Part shown: positions 11,346-21,562 of the stretch, piece after piece | How positions within the stretch are numbered: the stretch's first letter is position 1 | How the letters are laid out: each line of letters starts with the position of its first letter | Assembly (NCBI GenBank): GCA_963669155.1 | Contig: OZ022576.1 | Location: forward strand, 7,516,038 to 7,580,037 | Direction of reading: 5' to 3' | DNA: 64,000 bases | From: Arbacia lixula | Taxonomy: Eukaryota; Echinodermata; Echinoidea; Arbacioida; Arbaciidae | Notes under the pieces: generated by a model | Databases searched by the model: none | Told to the model about the DNA's origin: nothing | Seen by the model: the letters and a program-made list of their open reading frames with translations, nothing else | Program-made: the position numbers and the translations under genes

Positions 11346-12558
11346 GAGTTTACACATAGTCGGCGTTGTAGCTACTAATCTACTGGGGTTTTGTTTTGCT
11401 CGTCTACAGGACGATATTGACAATGTCATAAATTAGAGTAGTGTTAATAATGATGGCACTAACAATAAAATGATAATAGTGCTAACAATCATAGTATTGA
11501 TAATGATAATAATAGTGATATTGATGAAAAATAAATAAAAAATATCGCATTGATGACAATGCAATATATAATGATATTTGAATACACATCATGCAATAGC
11601 AACAGTGGACATAATCACCATAATCGATTTAAAAATAGAACTTCTTCGCCATGCAAACTATATCTTCATGTGGTTTTGTTTTGTCCTAAAAGCTGTCCAG
11701 GTCAACACTCTCAGTTGTTGCCATCAAACAATGTGAACCGGTGACAGTGCATCACACATGCACAGCTGATATCTTGCAGCTCTCAAGCAAGCTCTCTCTC
11801 ATCCTCACTTCTCTTTCATAGAGGATATCCCATGATCCTTTTTCTTAGCTGCGGCTGCGTTCTGTTGTTTGCCGATGACTTTTGCCCCGACCCATTTCTT
11901 TTGGCTATGAAAACCATACTGACCTGCCATTTACTGCAGCCACACTGACCTGCACACTTCTGTAACCACACACCACATCCTGCTTGTGCCTTGTAGTTTT
12001 GAAAGAAATGTGTTCTGCTCCCATTGTTTGTTTTGTATTGTATTTTTTCTTGCAATCCAGTTTATTACCTTATGCATATAACTAAGGTTGATGTTTAGCT
12101 TATTCTCTTCTTTGAGGGGGAAGTTAGAATTTGCTGTGGAACAATATACCATTATCGCTATGTTTGTAAATTTTAAGGCATTTTACTCAACAATACATTC
12201 ATAATGGTTGTCCGAGGTGTGTCTGATAAGCAACAACTTACAGGTTCAGAGTACGGAAAATTAAATACATTACAGAACTGCATATAAGGAAAGCATATTG
12301 ATTTGAATAATATGTGACATCGCATTGTTTTATTTAAAAGCTCACTAGAGAGACTAGTATGGTGGTGTGTTCTATTTTGTCTAGAACCAGCATTTTAAAA
12401 CAGAGTTTACAAGCTATATTCACAGAGAACAAAGTTGTGTGTGTAAGAAACCCACAGAGGTCACAAGAAAACCTGACCAGCTGCCAGTCAAGGTCAATGA
12501 TACATGTAGTTGGTAATGCAATCTTGTATATACGGGCACACCAATTGTGCTTTAACAA
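11346..12558. other. No gene; includes ATA/ATG triplet-rich part
   Basis: 11430-11545 is rich in ATAATG/ATAGTG triplets, a decayed simple repeat. The rest is unique with no exon signal. Confidence 0.45.
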
Positions 12559-12672
12559 CGCTGGAATCGATAATAAATATTTTTCATTCTACTGTCCCAT
12601 CGGGTATGTGGGTATCGCTGGAATGGATAATAAATATTTTTCATTCTACTGTTCCATCGGGTATGTCCATGT
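12559..12672. repeat. Recent 57 bp tandem duplication
   Basis: Two adjacent copies (12559-12615, 12616-12672) of a unit beginning CGCTGGAATCGATAATAAA and ending CATCGGGTATGTGGGTAT differ at only a few positions. The near identity makes it recent. The unit length is a multiple of three, but the frame over it is not recognisable. Confidence 0.85.
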
Positions 12673-13215
12673 GTAAACACATATTCTGACTGAATGTGTA
12701 CAGAATAGGACTAAAGTACAGAAATGTAAATTAGTTGGTATTTTGAATGGGTGATTGAACATTGCTGGCATTAATACCCACTATAATCTCAGTGATTCAT
12801 GTGATATGGAAATGCTAACTCTAGCTCAGAGATTTTGTTGAACGTATTCCTCATTGAATTGGCCCTATTGCAATCAGAAGAAACCTACTGTAGTTGCTTG
12901 GACTATTTAAATGAAATTCTAATGCAACATAAACAAGTTATGCCTTCATGTACATATATATTTCAGATTATACAAGAACACCAAATACAGCAGCTAAGGT
13001 GCAAGCAACATGTGGCTGGGATATCAGTGTACATCTCAATGTGATTATTCCGAAATGTGCTATGAGATCTGTGTGTAATATCTTGACCCATTTATGTCAG
13101 TTTTAATACGGAAAGCGAGATTTGAGATTGAGATCGCTGAAGCTGGAAACACAGCAATTCATGAACACATTGGTATTGTATCTTGAAGAAAGTGGCCATA
13201 TTCTAATGCCTCTTA
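12673..13215. other. No gene; unique sequence before the exon
   Basis: Nothing recognised. Confidence 0.4.
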
Positions 13216-13259
13216 ACTCACTCTCTCTCTCTCTTTCTGTGTGCCCCCTTGTGTTTTAG
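13216..13259 (+). other. Candidate splice acceptor with polypyrimidine tract
   Basis: A run of CTCTCTCT...TTTCTGTGTGCCCCCTTGTGTTTTAG ends with AG at 13258-13259, a good 3' splice site. If used, the DGK leader exon starts at 13260 and an upstream non-coding exon exists further 5'. The donor of such an exon cannot be picked by eye. Confidence 0.5.
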
Positions 13260-13261
13260 AT

Positions 13262-13285
13262 ATGTGCGACTACCCCACTGATTGA
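13262..13285 (+). CDS. Upstream ORF 1, 7 codons
   Basis: ATG at 13262 reads M-C-D-Y-P-T-D then TGA. It starts two bases after the candidate exon boundary, in weak start context. It would be translated only from the spliced upstream promoter. Any role is through slowing initiation at the main ATG; inferred. Confidence 0.25.
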   Translation: MCDYPTD

Positions 13286-13301
13286 CCCAAATTCTTACGC
13301 C

Positions 13302-13319
13302 ATGCGGGCACTGCTGTGA
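13302..13319 (+). CDS. Upstream ORF 2, 5 codons
   Basis: ATG at 13302 reads M-R-A-L-L then TGA. The start context is moderate (G at +4 is missing). As with the first, it counts only if the leader begins at 13260. Confidence 0.2.
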   Translation: MRALL

Positions 13320-13541
13320 GCCAAGGGTACAGCCAGAGCTAAGCCTCGCCACCACGCAGCAGTACAGCAGAGAGAAACACACACGTCTAATCTGGAATTA
13401 GCTTCAAACCTCTGTCGCAAACGGAGCAGGAATCCTGTTGGAGGTATAGACATTTGTGCCACTACGCCAGGGATATCACCAGCTAGCGGAGGGCGGAGTA
13501 AAAAGGTCGGATTCAGGAGCGTTTGACAGCTACACTTGGCC

Positions 13542-13550
13542 TATTTAAAT
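13542..13550 (+). promoter_or_regulatory. TATA-like box TATTTAAAT
   Basis: TATTTAAAT stands in GC-rich sequence (CTTGGCC before, CCCATGGCCGG after), so it is not just local AT richness. A start site about 30 bases on, near 13570-13575, would give a short leader of about 125 bases and would skip all three upstream frames or cut the third. It is an alternative or additional promoter to the spliced leader. Confidence 0.35.
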
Positions 13551-13553
13551 CCC

Positions 13554-13583
13554 ATGGCCGGGGAGCGCAACGGAGCGGCCTAG
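13554..13583 (+). CDS. Upstream ORF 3, 9 codons
   Basis: ATG at 13554 followed by G, reading M-A-G-E-R-N-G-A-A then TAG. It ends 113 bases before the main ATG, leaving room for reinitiation. The start context (CCCATGG) is fair. It lies just downstream of the TATA-like box, so it is transcribed only from a start 5' of about 13554. Confidence 0.3.
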   Translation: MAGERNGAA

Positions 13584-13696
13584 CGTTGTTGTCAGGGATC
13601 GGAAGGACGTAGCGTAATTGCGGTGTTTCGGAGGGAGTTTTGTGCAACGCCTGCCGGAGGCGCTGTTCTGGTGACTGGTTGCCTGACGACATCGCC

Positions 13697-13763
13697 ATGG
13701 CGCTGTCCATTTGGGACAAGCTGAGCCCCAACGAGTTTGAGATTCTGCTGGACTACGTCAGCT
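13697..13763 (+). CDS. First coding exon of a type I diacylglycerol kinase
   Basis: Diacylglycerol kinase phosphorylates diacylglycerol to phosphatidate and so ends DAG signalling at membranes. This exon encodes only the first 22 residues, starting MALSIWDKLSPNEFEILL and going on D-Y-V-S. The pattern W-x-x-LSP-x-EF-x-x-L-x-x-Y matches the start of DGK alpha/beta/gamma (as I recall, vertebrate DGK beta has W-x-x-LSPSEF-x-QLQKYAEYS), the beginning of the recoverin-homology domain that precedes the EF hands, C1 domains and catalytic domain. The start is GCCATGG, a strong context, with an in-frame TAG upstream at 13610. The exon ends with one base, T, of a split codon before GTGAGT; a following AC or AT would make Tyr, as the family has. 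No later exon is visible in the window. The symbol is withheld because the paralogue cannot be told from 22 residues. Confidence 0.7.
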
Positions 13764-13769
13764 GTGAGT
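13764..13769 (+). other. Splice donor GTGAGT of the first coding exon
   Basis: AGCT then GTGAGTA fits the donor consensus well. The intron is phase 1. The open frame runs on into the intron until 13894, but the match to DGK stops exactly at this donor. Confidence 0.7.
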
Positions 13770-13818
13770 ACAGAATGTCTTTCAATGAATACTTCACACC
13801 ATCTATTCTTCTGCTACC

Positions 13819-13972
13819 TTGCATGTGCAGAGCTGCCAACTTTCAGTATTTTGTACTGCAATTAAATATATGCGCAGTTAATGGGAAAACATGAATTTCT
13901 CTTCAAAATACTGATCTTTAGATGGTCTAATACTGAAATTCAGTTAAGGAAGTTGGCGGCTCTACACATGTA
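13819..13972. mobile_element. Small fold-back element J near the start of intron 1
   Basis: The left arm GCATGTGCAGAGCTGCCAAC is matched inverted by GTTGGCGGCTCTACACATG on the right (to 13970). A second inner pair, CAGTATTTTG and CAAAATACTG, lies inside. About 150 bp, no coding capacity, worn arms. It begins only 55 bases after the splice donor, so the hairpin would be in the pre-mRNA close to the 5' splice site. Confidence 0.6.
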
Positions 13973-14690
13973 TCTTGTGCGTCTTTTTCCATTACCTTAA
14001 AGAGTGATGTCCATGTTACTTATATACCTTCAACACTTTGTACATTATACATGAAAGATACATAACTGGAAACGAGATGTACTGGCGCTGTGCAGTCAAC
14101 AAAGTGCAATATATATGAACTGTTCCCCTTTCTCTTCTTATTTTCTGTTTATTCACTTCCTATGCCATGCTATTTGTATCATTGTTGGTTGTGTGTGGCT
14201 GTCAGTTGTCTAATCTCAAACACTATATAACTCATAGCTGTTTTGAGTGACATAGCAAACTGCTGCGGAAGCAACAGTGGCTGTTATGTTCCCCATTTGA
14301 AAAAGTTGTGAAGAAAAACTTGCCATTGAAAGGAAGACGTTCAACTGAATTGAAACACACTTCCCCATAGTCTTTGAGAAGAACATGAAAGAGCGATGAA
14401 TTTGAGATGAGCGTGGAGCCCCTCCGCCCATCCAAAAATAGATTTAAAAAGCCTTTACTTGCAGGGACTGACATTCATCTAGTTAATGGGATAATGTACA
14501 TTTGTGTGTCCAGTGCCTGCTAAGTGCGGATGAAATCCTGCAAAGAATCGCAGCCTATTCTTCCTGTATGCCCAGCGAGCTAGATTGTCAAGGTGATCGC
14601 TCCCTGTTGAAAGGGATTCTATTTGCATTCACCCACAGGCATCACAAAGCACAGCACAATGCAGCCTTCAACGTGAAGGACTTTTCATCT
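13973..14690. other. Intron; nothing recognised
   Basis: No exon with flanking splice sites resembling DGK, no repeat copy. Short open frames on the minus strand near 14216-14474 are not recognisable. Confidence 0.45.
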
Positions 14691-15200
14691 CAATCTTTCT
14701 CCATCTCTTTCTTTGCCCTCTGTCCCCCCTTTACTTTCTTCTCTCTCCATTTCTTTCTCTCTTTCCCTTTGTTCTATCCTTCTCTCTCTCTCTCCCCTTT
14801 CTCTCTGTTTTGGTCTCTCCCTCCATCTCTCTCTCTCTCTCTCTCTCTGTCTCTCCATCCCTCATCTCTCTTCACCTCTTTTTCCATCTCACTCCCTCGA
14901 TCTCTCTCAATCTCTCTCCATCTCCTCGTCTTTTCCTCTGTCCCCTCTACATTTCTCTGTGTCTCTCTTCTTTCCGCTCTCCATCTCTCCAAGTCTCTCT
15001 CCATGTCCCTCTCGATCTCTTTCTCAATCCCCATCCCTCCATCTCCTGTTCTCTCTCTCTCTCCCTTTCTGTCTGTCTGTCTGTCTCTCTCTTTCTGTCT
15101 GTCTGTCTGTCTCTCTGTCTCTCTCTGTCTCTCTCTCTGTCTCTCTCTGTCTCTCTCTCTGTCTCTCTCTCTGTCTCTCTCTCTCTCTCTCTCTTTCAAA
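14690..15200. repeat. CT-rich microsatellite block
   Basis: Mixed (CT)n, (GTCT)n and (CTCTGT)n over about 510 bp, with pure CT runs at the 3' end. Long Ser/Leu frames on plus and Arg/Glu frames on minus are artefacts. Confidence 0.92.
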
Positions 15201-15763
15201 GTGCCAGAAATCCAAACATATGTGCAATCAAATGTGCTGACATAATGGCATGAAATATCACCTTGGTATGCAGATGTGGGGTAATGGTGGTAAAAACTTC
15301 TAGACCCATAATCAATAGAGTACCATTTTGCTATGGGTTCCATTCTAGCTTGAGTTTGGGGTACCAGGAAGAATCATTAGAAATATTCTTGAAACTCAAA
15401 TTGAAGCAAAGAAGGAATTGGAACAAGTCATTGTGAAAGGGGAGGTAAGAGATAAAGAGAAAAAGAAGTACTGGCAGAAAAATGGAATTTCATGAGACCA
15501 TTGTTAAACATATCTTGACCTCAAGGTAGATATAAGAAAGTGTAAAATCAGCAGGAAAAAAATAGATGCATAGACATAAAACAAGAATGTCATGAGACTG
15601 ATGCAGGTAGCCCCCTTTCTTCCTGCATACGATAGGAATGACCTATCAATCACACATGCTCTTTAGTTCCAAAATGGTGTAAATCTGATGAATATAAAGC
15701 CAACATTCCTGTGACAGCTAGAAGAGGAAGGGATGGCCTAGCCAGAGCAGCACTGGTGAATGT
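15201..15763. other. Intron; nothing recognised
   Basis: Unique sequence without exon or repeat signal. Confidence 0.4.
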
Positions 15764-15816
15764 GATACTGTGTTAGTCATACCAGGAACTTGAAGTGTTG
15801 AAAGATAATCTTGTAA
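15764..15816. repeat. Short dispersed duplicate, copy 1
   Basis: GATACTGTGTTAGTCATACC (15764-15783) and the following 30 bases are related to 17138-17190, 1374 bp downstream. The copies are diverged. Confidence 0.45.
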
Positions 15817-15939
15817 GGCGTGTGTTGGAGGTCGAGGTGCTGTCTATGGCCCCGTTCAGAGATTTCATTAACCTTCACGGCTAGCAGCCTCGGTGGAGAG
15901 GAGAGTAGGCCAGGCATGGCAAGACGTACTGTGGACAGG

Positions 15940-15954
15940 AGAGAGATGAGAGAG

Positions 15955-16005
<51 letters not shown>

Positions 16006-16059
16006 AAGAGAGAGAGAGAGAGAGGGAGAGAGTAAGAGAGAGAGAGAAAGAGAGAGAGT

Positions 16060-16120
<61 letters not shown>

Positions 16121-16140
16121 TGTATGTGTGTGTCTGTATG
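15940..16140. repeat. (GA)n microsatellite with short GT tail
   Basis: Nearly pure GA over about 180 bp with occasional AAAG and TGAG interruptions, then GTGTATGTGTGTG. The long frames here are artefacts. A C13 tract follows at about 16222. Confidence 0.95.
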
Positions 16141-16430
16141 TGTGTGTCAATGCCAGTTGTTCAATTAAAAAATCATACAGAGGCTCATCACTATTTAGCC
16201 CCTGCAATACAAAAATATACCTCCCCCCCCCCCCCTCCTCAATCCCCAATTGAGAGTCCCTGTAAAAAAATAATACCTTCTAGAATAGTAATATCAAAAT
16301 GTAATTCAGGGTGTTCACTTTATGACGTCAGACATAGAAAGTAGCTCCCACAAATGAATGTGTAATTTCCCCCTCTTGATTTGTTAATTGAATGAGATCA
16401 CCTTAGAATTTAACTCAAGTATCTAGTATT

Positions 16431-16790
16431 TCATCCAGTAGCTATTAATAAAACCATGTATATTTAGAATTAAAAATTGCTATGATGAAATGAATTTCTG
16501 TTTGCTGGTGACATTTTTCCTGGAGCTGTGGTGATTGGCCACAAATAATGCTTGATTTTAAGAAATACACTAATGACCATGTTAGATTGAGAAGTATATC
16601 TTAAGTATAGTCATTTCATCCAATAGCTTTTAATAGATACATGTATCTATATTTAGGAGTAAACATTGCTATAAAATTAATTCCTGTTTGCGGGTGATAT
16701 TTTTGCTGGACCTGTGGTGATAGATCACAAGTGATGCTTAATGTAAAGGAAATACAGCAATGACTATTTTAGATTGAGAACAGGCTGATA
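16431..16790. repeat. Tandem duplication, period about 185 bp
   Basis: TCATCCAGTAGCTATTAATA...GCTATGATGAAATGAATTTC...GTGGTGATTGGCCACAAATAATGC recurs as CATCCAATAGCTTTTAATAG...GCTATAAAATTAATTCC...GTGGTGATAGATCACAAGTGATGC. Two units with perhaps 20-25 percent difference. Confidence 0.8.
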
Positions 16791-16879
16791 AAAATTATGA
16801 ATATGCCACCACTTCAGCGTAGCACAAAATCCCGCACCAGCTCCTGAAATAGCCAGATCAATATCAGCGGATAAGTATG

Positions 16880-16913
16880 CATGCATTTCAGAGTGTCTCT
16901 CCCCTTCTCTCTA

Positions 16914-16946
<33 letters not shown>

Positions 16947-16975
16947 GTCTCTCTCTCTTTCTTGCCTGCCCTCCA
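16880..16975. repeat. (CT)n microsatellite
   Basis: CTCTCTGTCTCTC type run of about 75 bp, then mixed sequence. Confidence 0.9.
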
Positions 16976-17294
16976 TCCCCAATGTCACGACATTCCTCCA
17001 TGTGAAAACCCAGGAATGTGTACATTACGCTGGGCCACTCTGATCCTATGTACACAGCGTTTACACATGCGCTTGATCTTGGCAGACTGGAGGGAGAGGG
17101 GGGGGGGGGGGGCGCGCTGGCCCCTCAGAGTCAACCCGATACGGCGTTAGTCATACCGGGCATTTAGAGTGTGGACAGACATCCTCATGAAAGTAGCCCA
17201 GTGTTTGTTGTGAGTGCAGAGAGGCTAGGAGAGCACTGGCAGAGCACAAGGGGAGCATTGGGGTCGTGGGAAGCAACAGACATCAGTTTAGGGG
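16976..17294. other. GC-richer intronic block with G14 tract
   Basis: Mixed CpG-bearing sequence, a long G run at about 17099-17112 followed by CGCGC, and the second copy of the short duplicate (17138-17190). No exon pattern. Confidence 0.4.
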
Positions 17295-17355
17295 ATCGGC
17301 AGTAAAGACGAAAGCAGTTTGCGATCTTCAGAAATCCTTAAAAACATAGTTTTCC

Positions 17356-17391
<36 letters not shown>

Positions 17392-17795
17392 ATACAGAAA
17401 ATTGTATTTGCACTAACAGCATTTTTAAAAGGATTTTTGAAGATTCTAAACTGCTTTCTACTGTACTACAGATCCCCCAAACTGATGTTTGTTGATTTTC
17501 CAACTGAATTTCCCATGAAAACATGGTGATTGATTGACTGGTAGTCTTTTTTGTCTGCATAGACTTGGTGTCCAGTGAGGTTCTGCAGTAAAGTAGAAAG
17601 CAGTTTGCAATCTTCTTTTGAAATACCATTAAGACTATACAGTTTAATGCGTTAAATCTACTTCAACATCCCATCAAGAAATGGTAATTGATTGACTAGT
17701 TGTCTTTTGCATGTGGTTATTTTTTTTTGTCTGCATAGACTTGGTGTCAAGGGGGGTTTGGCATGTAGAAAGTAGTTACCAAAGTTGGAAAAGTT
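17295..17795. repeat. Diverged tandem repeat with (AT)n
   Basis: GCAGTAAAGACGAAAGCAGTTTGCGATCTTC (from about 17299) recurs at about 17587, and TTTTTTGTCTGCATAGACTTGGTGTC recurs at about 17547 and 17732 with GGTGATTGATTGACTGGTAGTCTTTT versus GGTAATTGATTGACTAGTTGTCTTTT before it. An (AT)14 run lies at 17361-17388. Several partial, rearranged units. Confidence 0.6.
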
Positions 17796-19205
17796 CTGAA
17801 AATGCTGTCGTGAGAAAGTGATTTTCTATATCTAATCTACCTGTACCAGTAAAAAAGAAAACGGCATGAGGGCTTGTGGTAATTTTGGGGGAGCAAATAT
17901 CCTGAAAATAACAGAGAAATTTGTTGCCCTGCGAGGGGGACTATGAGCGCCCTTCCACAATAACATGAAATAAATGTCACAAGGGAGTGAGAAAGAGTTA
18001 TGTCGATGGGTTGAAACCTCTGACAGCAATGTCTAATCTTGCTGTAAACCTACCCCTCTTTAATGTGAATATACTGTCATAGCATGGACATTATCTACTT
18101 TGCTGGCAAGGCTAGATGTTTGCACTGAGGGAAAACCACTTACATGGGTACTGATGAGAGGAGAGCCTCTTGCTTGAATAGACATTGAACCACTTGTTTT
18201 TTATGCTATGTTCATATGATGTTTTTTGCTTTTCTCCCTGTCAATAATATCTTGTTTAGTAGCACAAGCAGTGCTGAGCATTTAGAGCTGTGGTAGAAGA
18301 AAAAAATGTTTTTAATCAACTTTCATGAGGGCCAAAGTATGGTTGTTGCTGACGTTCCTCCTGGATAATGACATAATCCTGGACATTTCAAGAAAAATAG
18401 CAGTTTTAAGGCTTCCTTCAAGTCATACTGATCTCAAGTTCGATTCATTCACCAATCCATTCACTCTATTTGTGCTTAAGCTGCTGTGAACTATTAACTG
18501 TACTCTTTATAGTGCCCTTGCGTCAATAATAGTTATGGACATCTTGTCTATCCTCATGGGCGATTTGTTCACTTTAGCATGTTATATAAAAGAACAAAAG
18601 TAAACATTAACCACTCATGTCATTTATCTCTACTTACTTGTATGAATGTATGTATGGATTTGAGATTAATGTTCCTTTAAACAATTATGAAAAAAAAATC
18701 CTTGGCTGTATATCAGTCATGTACATTTTGTTTACAGCAAGATATGTTTACATGTTCATTATATTCGACATAGGTAGGAAGGTGGGAAGGTTTGACTATC
18801 AAAGCCAAGCTTCAAATTATTGCCACATGCTGAGTACCATTATCAAAAGGAAATTAGAAATGAGATGAAAATATTTTTTCAATCCCGGCAATGAGCATCA
18901 TACAGTTTATTTAGTCCTCGATATGATCATGGTAAGATGTGAAACCACTTTCATTTCCTCTGCCGGAAACTGCTCCAAGTATTTCACTGTGTATGTCTGT
19001 AGAAACATGAAAGGCTGTTACTAGTTACTATCCACATGTATGGATATCAGTATGGGTGTATCTTGTCTCTCTAGTCAACCTGTTCAAAACCACCTGTATA
19101 TATGTGCAACAACAGCCTTGTAAATGCCAACCATTTATGACTCTAAAGAATCCATTTCCTTCCGCTGAATCGGACAGAATAAATCTCTTCTCTGGATGTA
19201 GATCG
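17796..19205. other. Intron; nothing recognised
   Basis: No exon, RNA gene or clear repeat in this 1.4 kb. Confidence 0.4.
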
Positions 19206-20260
19206 CGTTTTTCGGACCCATTGAATGAGATTGATGTGCTCGTTTGAAAAGATACATGTTTTGCCTCACATCATGTGAATATTGATGATATGATGCTGGA
19301 AGAGAGTATGCCTTTGAGCTGCATACGTGGTCATGTGCATGTGGATATTTCTGACTCCATGAATGCCACATTAAAAACATACGTGCAGCTCAACCAATAA
19401 GAATGATAATCTCCATGAAGATTCCAACTTCCTAAACTATTGAGTGAGATTGATGAGCACATTTGAACAGACATATTTCAAAAGATCCATGTTTACATTG
19501 ATGGCCTGAATGTAAAAATGAACATTTGTTAGTGCTGATGACATGCTCGCATGTATATGATTATTCCTTGAATCTACTGTACAAACACACATGCAACTCA
19601 AGTCAGTAAGAATTTATGTTTTATGTGAATGTTACATTTTCTGACACTATTGAGTTAGATTAATGAGTAAGTTTGATAACATAAACTCATAGACACTCTA
19701 TGTTGATGTTGATGACCTGAAATCAGAAGGAACGTGTAATGAGCTACACACATACTTCAAATAATCCATTTTACATACCACACATGCAACTTAATCGATA
19801 AGAAGAATGTTTTATTTATGAATGTGACATTTTTGGGAAATATTGAGTTAGATTGATGTGAAAATTTGATGAGGTATAATTCATACACATCCCTTGATGA
19901 TATCGATTGCCTGAAATAAGGAAAGAGCATCTATTTAAGCTGTGTACATGCTCACATCTGCGTGCTCACCTTACAGTGCATGAATGTATTGAGTAGTAAA
20001 GATTGGTGGCAAAGTTTGATCAGATACACTACACACATAGAAACTCCTTGATGATATTGATGGCCTGACATCAGAATAGAGAATGTCAATGAGCATACTC
20101 CAAATAATCCATTAACACTGTGCTTGAATGTCACATTTCCTGGAAATATTGAGTGCTCAAGATTGATGCACAGGTTTGATCAGAAATACACATACTTCAT
20201 ACATATTCCATATGCTATTGATGGTCTACGATTGACATGGCATGAGCAAGCGCATCTATT
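19206..20260. repeat. Ancient tandem array, about 6 units of 145-215 bp
   Basis: An anchor of the form ATTGAGT(T/G)AGATTGATG(A/T)G occurs near 19224, 19439, 19647, 19842, 19987 and 20149. Each is followed by (A)GTTTGAT/AACA, then GATGATATTGATGGCCTGA and later GAGC...CATGCTC and CACACATGCAACTCA. Units differ heavily and vary in length, so this is a relic satellite-like array. Confidence 0.75.
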
Positions 20261-20530
20261 TGAGCGGTGTACTAGCTCGTGCAGGCGGGCGTGTGTACCT
20301 CTTGAGGCGATACACGGAAGGGGAAACGGTGGGGTAATGAAGTGAAGAGAACGAGTTGCTTTAAGAGAGAGCACTGACATTTAAGTGCGTCCACAACCTT
20401 GCGCAAGATATTGGGTGAGTCTCCACTGGGCACACACATGTATGCTGCAGTTAGAGCACCTCTCAAGGGGCTAAGACCCTGGCAGAGGTGCAAGGTGGGC
20501 TGTTCTCACTGCCCTATGAATACAGTCTTT
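20261..20530. promoter_or_regulatory. Possible conserved non-coding island
   Basis: Complex CpG-bearing sequence (GCAGGCGGGCGTGTG, CTTGCGCAAGATATTGGGTGAG) just after the decayed array. The palindromic CTTGCGCAAG lies near 20398. No exon frame fits. Regulatory role is speculative. Confidence 0.3.
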
Positions 20531-21002
20531 ACATGTGATTGTACACATGTGGTTGTGTGTTCAGCTTAGGATTGTGTCAAAGTTTGAACACGAAGTAATC
20601 ATTGTATGCTGCACCATATGCTGCATTTATGTAAAGATGCGTACAAAGTGAATGGACAAGAAATCTAATGGACAATAAACAGCACAATAAACAAACTGAT
20701 AAATCCAATTAGTGGATATCATAACCTGTTAACTCGTTGTGTTCTACAAGTTCTACAAGATCTACGGCCTATGTGTATAATGCATGGGTCATCTGGTTCT
20801 CATATTGAATGAATCATAAGTGCTCGAGATATGCAGTACACATAAAGGTCTGTTTGCATGGAAGTGATTTTGCCCCTGTTGCTTGCCTTTCTTTGGCAAC
20901 CCCATCATGGAACATTGCAATATTGCTATGTACTATAGAAATCTCAACACTCTTGTCTGGTTGGTAACATTGGAATTAATTGGCAGTGCACCCTGTTTCA
21001 GT
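20531..21002. other. Intron; nothing recognised
   Basis: Unique sequence. Confidence 0.4.
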
Positions 21003-21270
21003 GTGAAAGACACGAGATATGAATGAGGCCTGTTCGTGGATGAGCGGTCATGACATTAAAGTGTGCTGGTGTGGACACCTCCTATATAAAGTGGTGGAGT
21101 AGGGCTAAAATCCTCAGATGTGATGGCAGTGTGGCATGACGTGTGAAAGTACCTTGAAATGATGGGATGGTTTCTTGGATGAACATTCATGACATGAACT
21201 CCCCCTTTGTTTGCGAGTGAGGACACCCCCTTTATGAGTGGGTGGAGTAGGGCAACATTGAGAGTTGTCC
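21003..21270. repeat. Diverged tandem duplication, period about 136 bp
   Basis: GTGTGGACACCTCCTATATAAAGTGGTGGAGTAGGGC near 21078 matches GTGAGGACACCCCCTTTATGAGTGGGTGGAGTAGGGC near 21214, with GGATGAGCGGTCATGACAT and GGATGAACATTCATGACAT before them. Two old units. Confidence 0.7.
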
Positions 21271-21439
21271 TAATCCAGCTAGTGTTGTTGATGTTGGAGG
21301 GGCATTGAGTGGGGCAGCCCTGGCTGGTTTCTAGGAAGAGACCTGGATGCGGGGAGAGGGATGCAGGGGGAGAGAGAGAGGAGCAGGCAGTGGAGTGTGA
21401 AGGATGCTACATGTGACCCCGCGCCACCGCTAACCCGCT

Positions 21440-21511
21440 TTCCCCACCGTTGCTTTCGTGGCTAGGGATTCCTATCACTCTCTACCTGTTCCTCTCTCAT
21501 CCCCCCTGCCC

Positions 21512-21562
<51 letters not shown>

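Larger units (their letters stand above)
13260..13696 (+). other. 5' leader of the DGK-like first coding exon
   Basis: This stretch lies between the acceptor and the ATG at 13697. GC and CpG are clearly higher than in the flanks, notably after 13480. The reading frame of the kinase is closed upstream by TAG at 13610-13612, so translation does not begin further 5' in this exon. The leader contains three AUG-started short frames (13262, 13302, 13554) and a TATTTAAA element (13542). If the TATA-like box is the promoter, only the last 120-130 bases are leader and the first two frames are not transcribed from it. Confidence 0.5.

Noticed and set aside
12359-12676. 105-codon plus-strand frame containing a repeated NKYFSFYC segment
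   Set aside because: The repetition is explained by the 57 bp tandem duplication; no codon bias, splice sites or family match.
14502-15343. Long Ser/Leu and Arg/Glu frames
   Set aside because: Direct translation of (CT)n/(GA)n on both strands in several phases. The same applies to similar frames near 21.5, 43.8, 47.8, 48.8, 54.9 and 59.1 kb.
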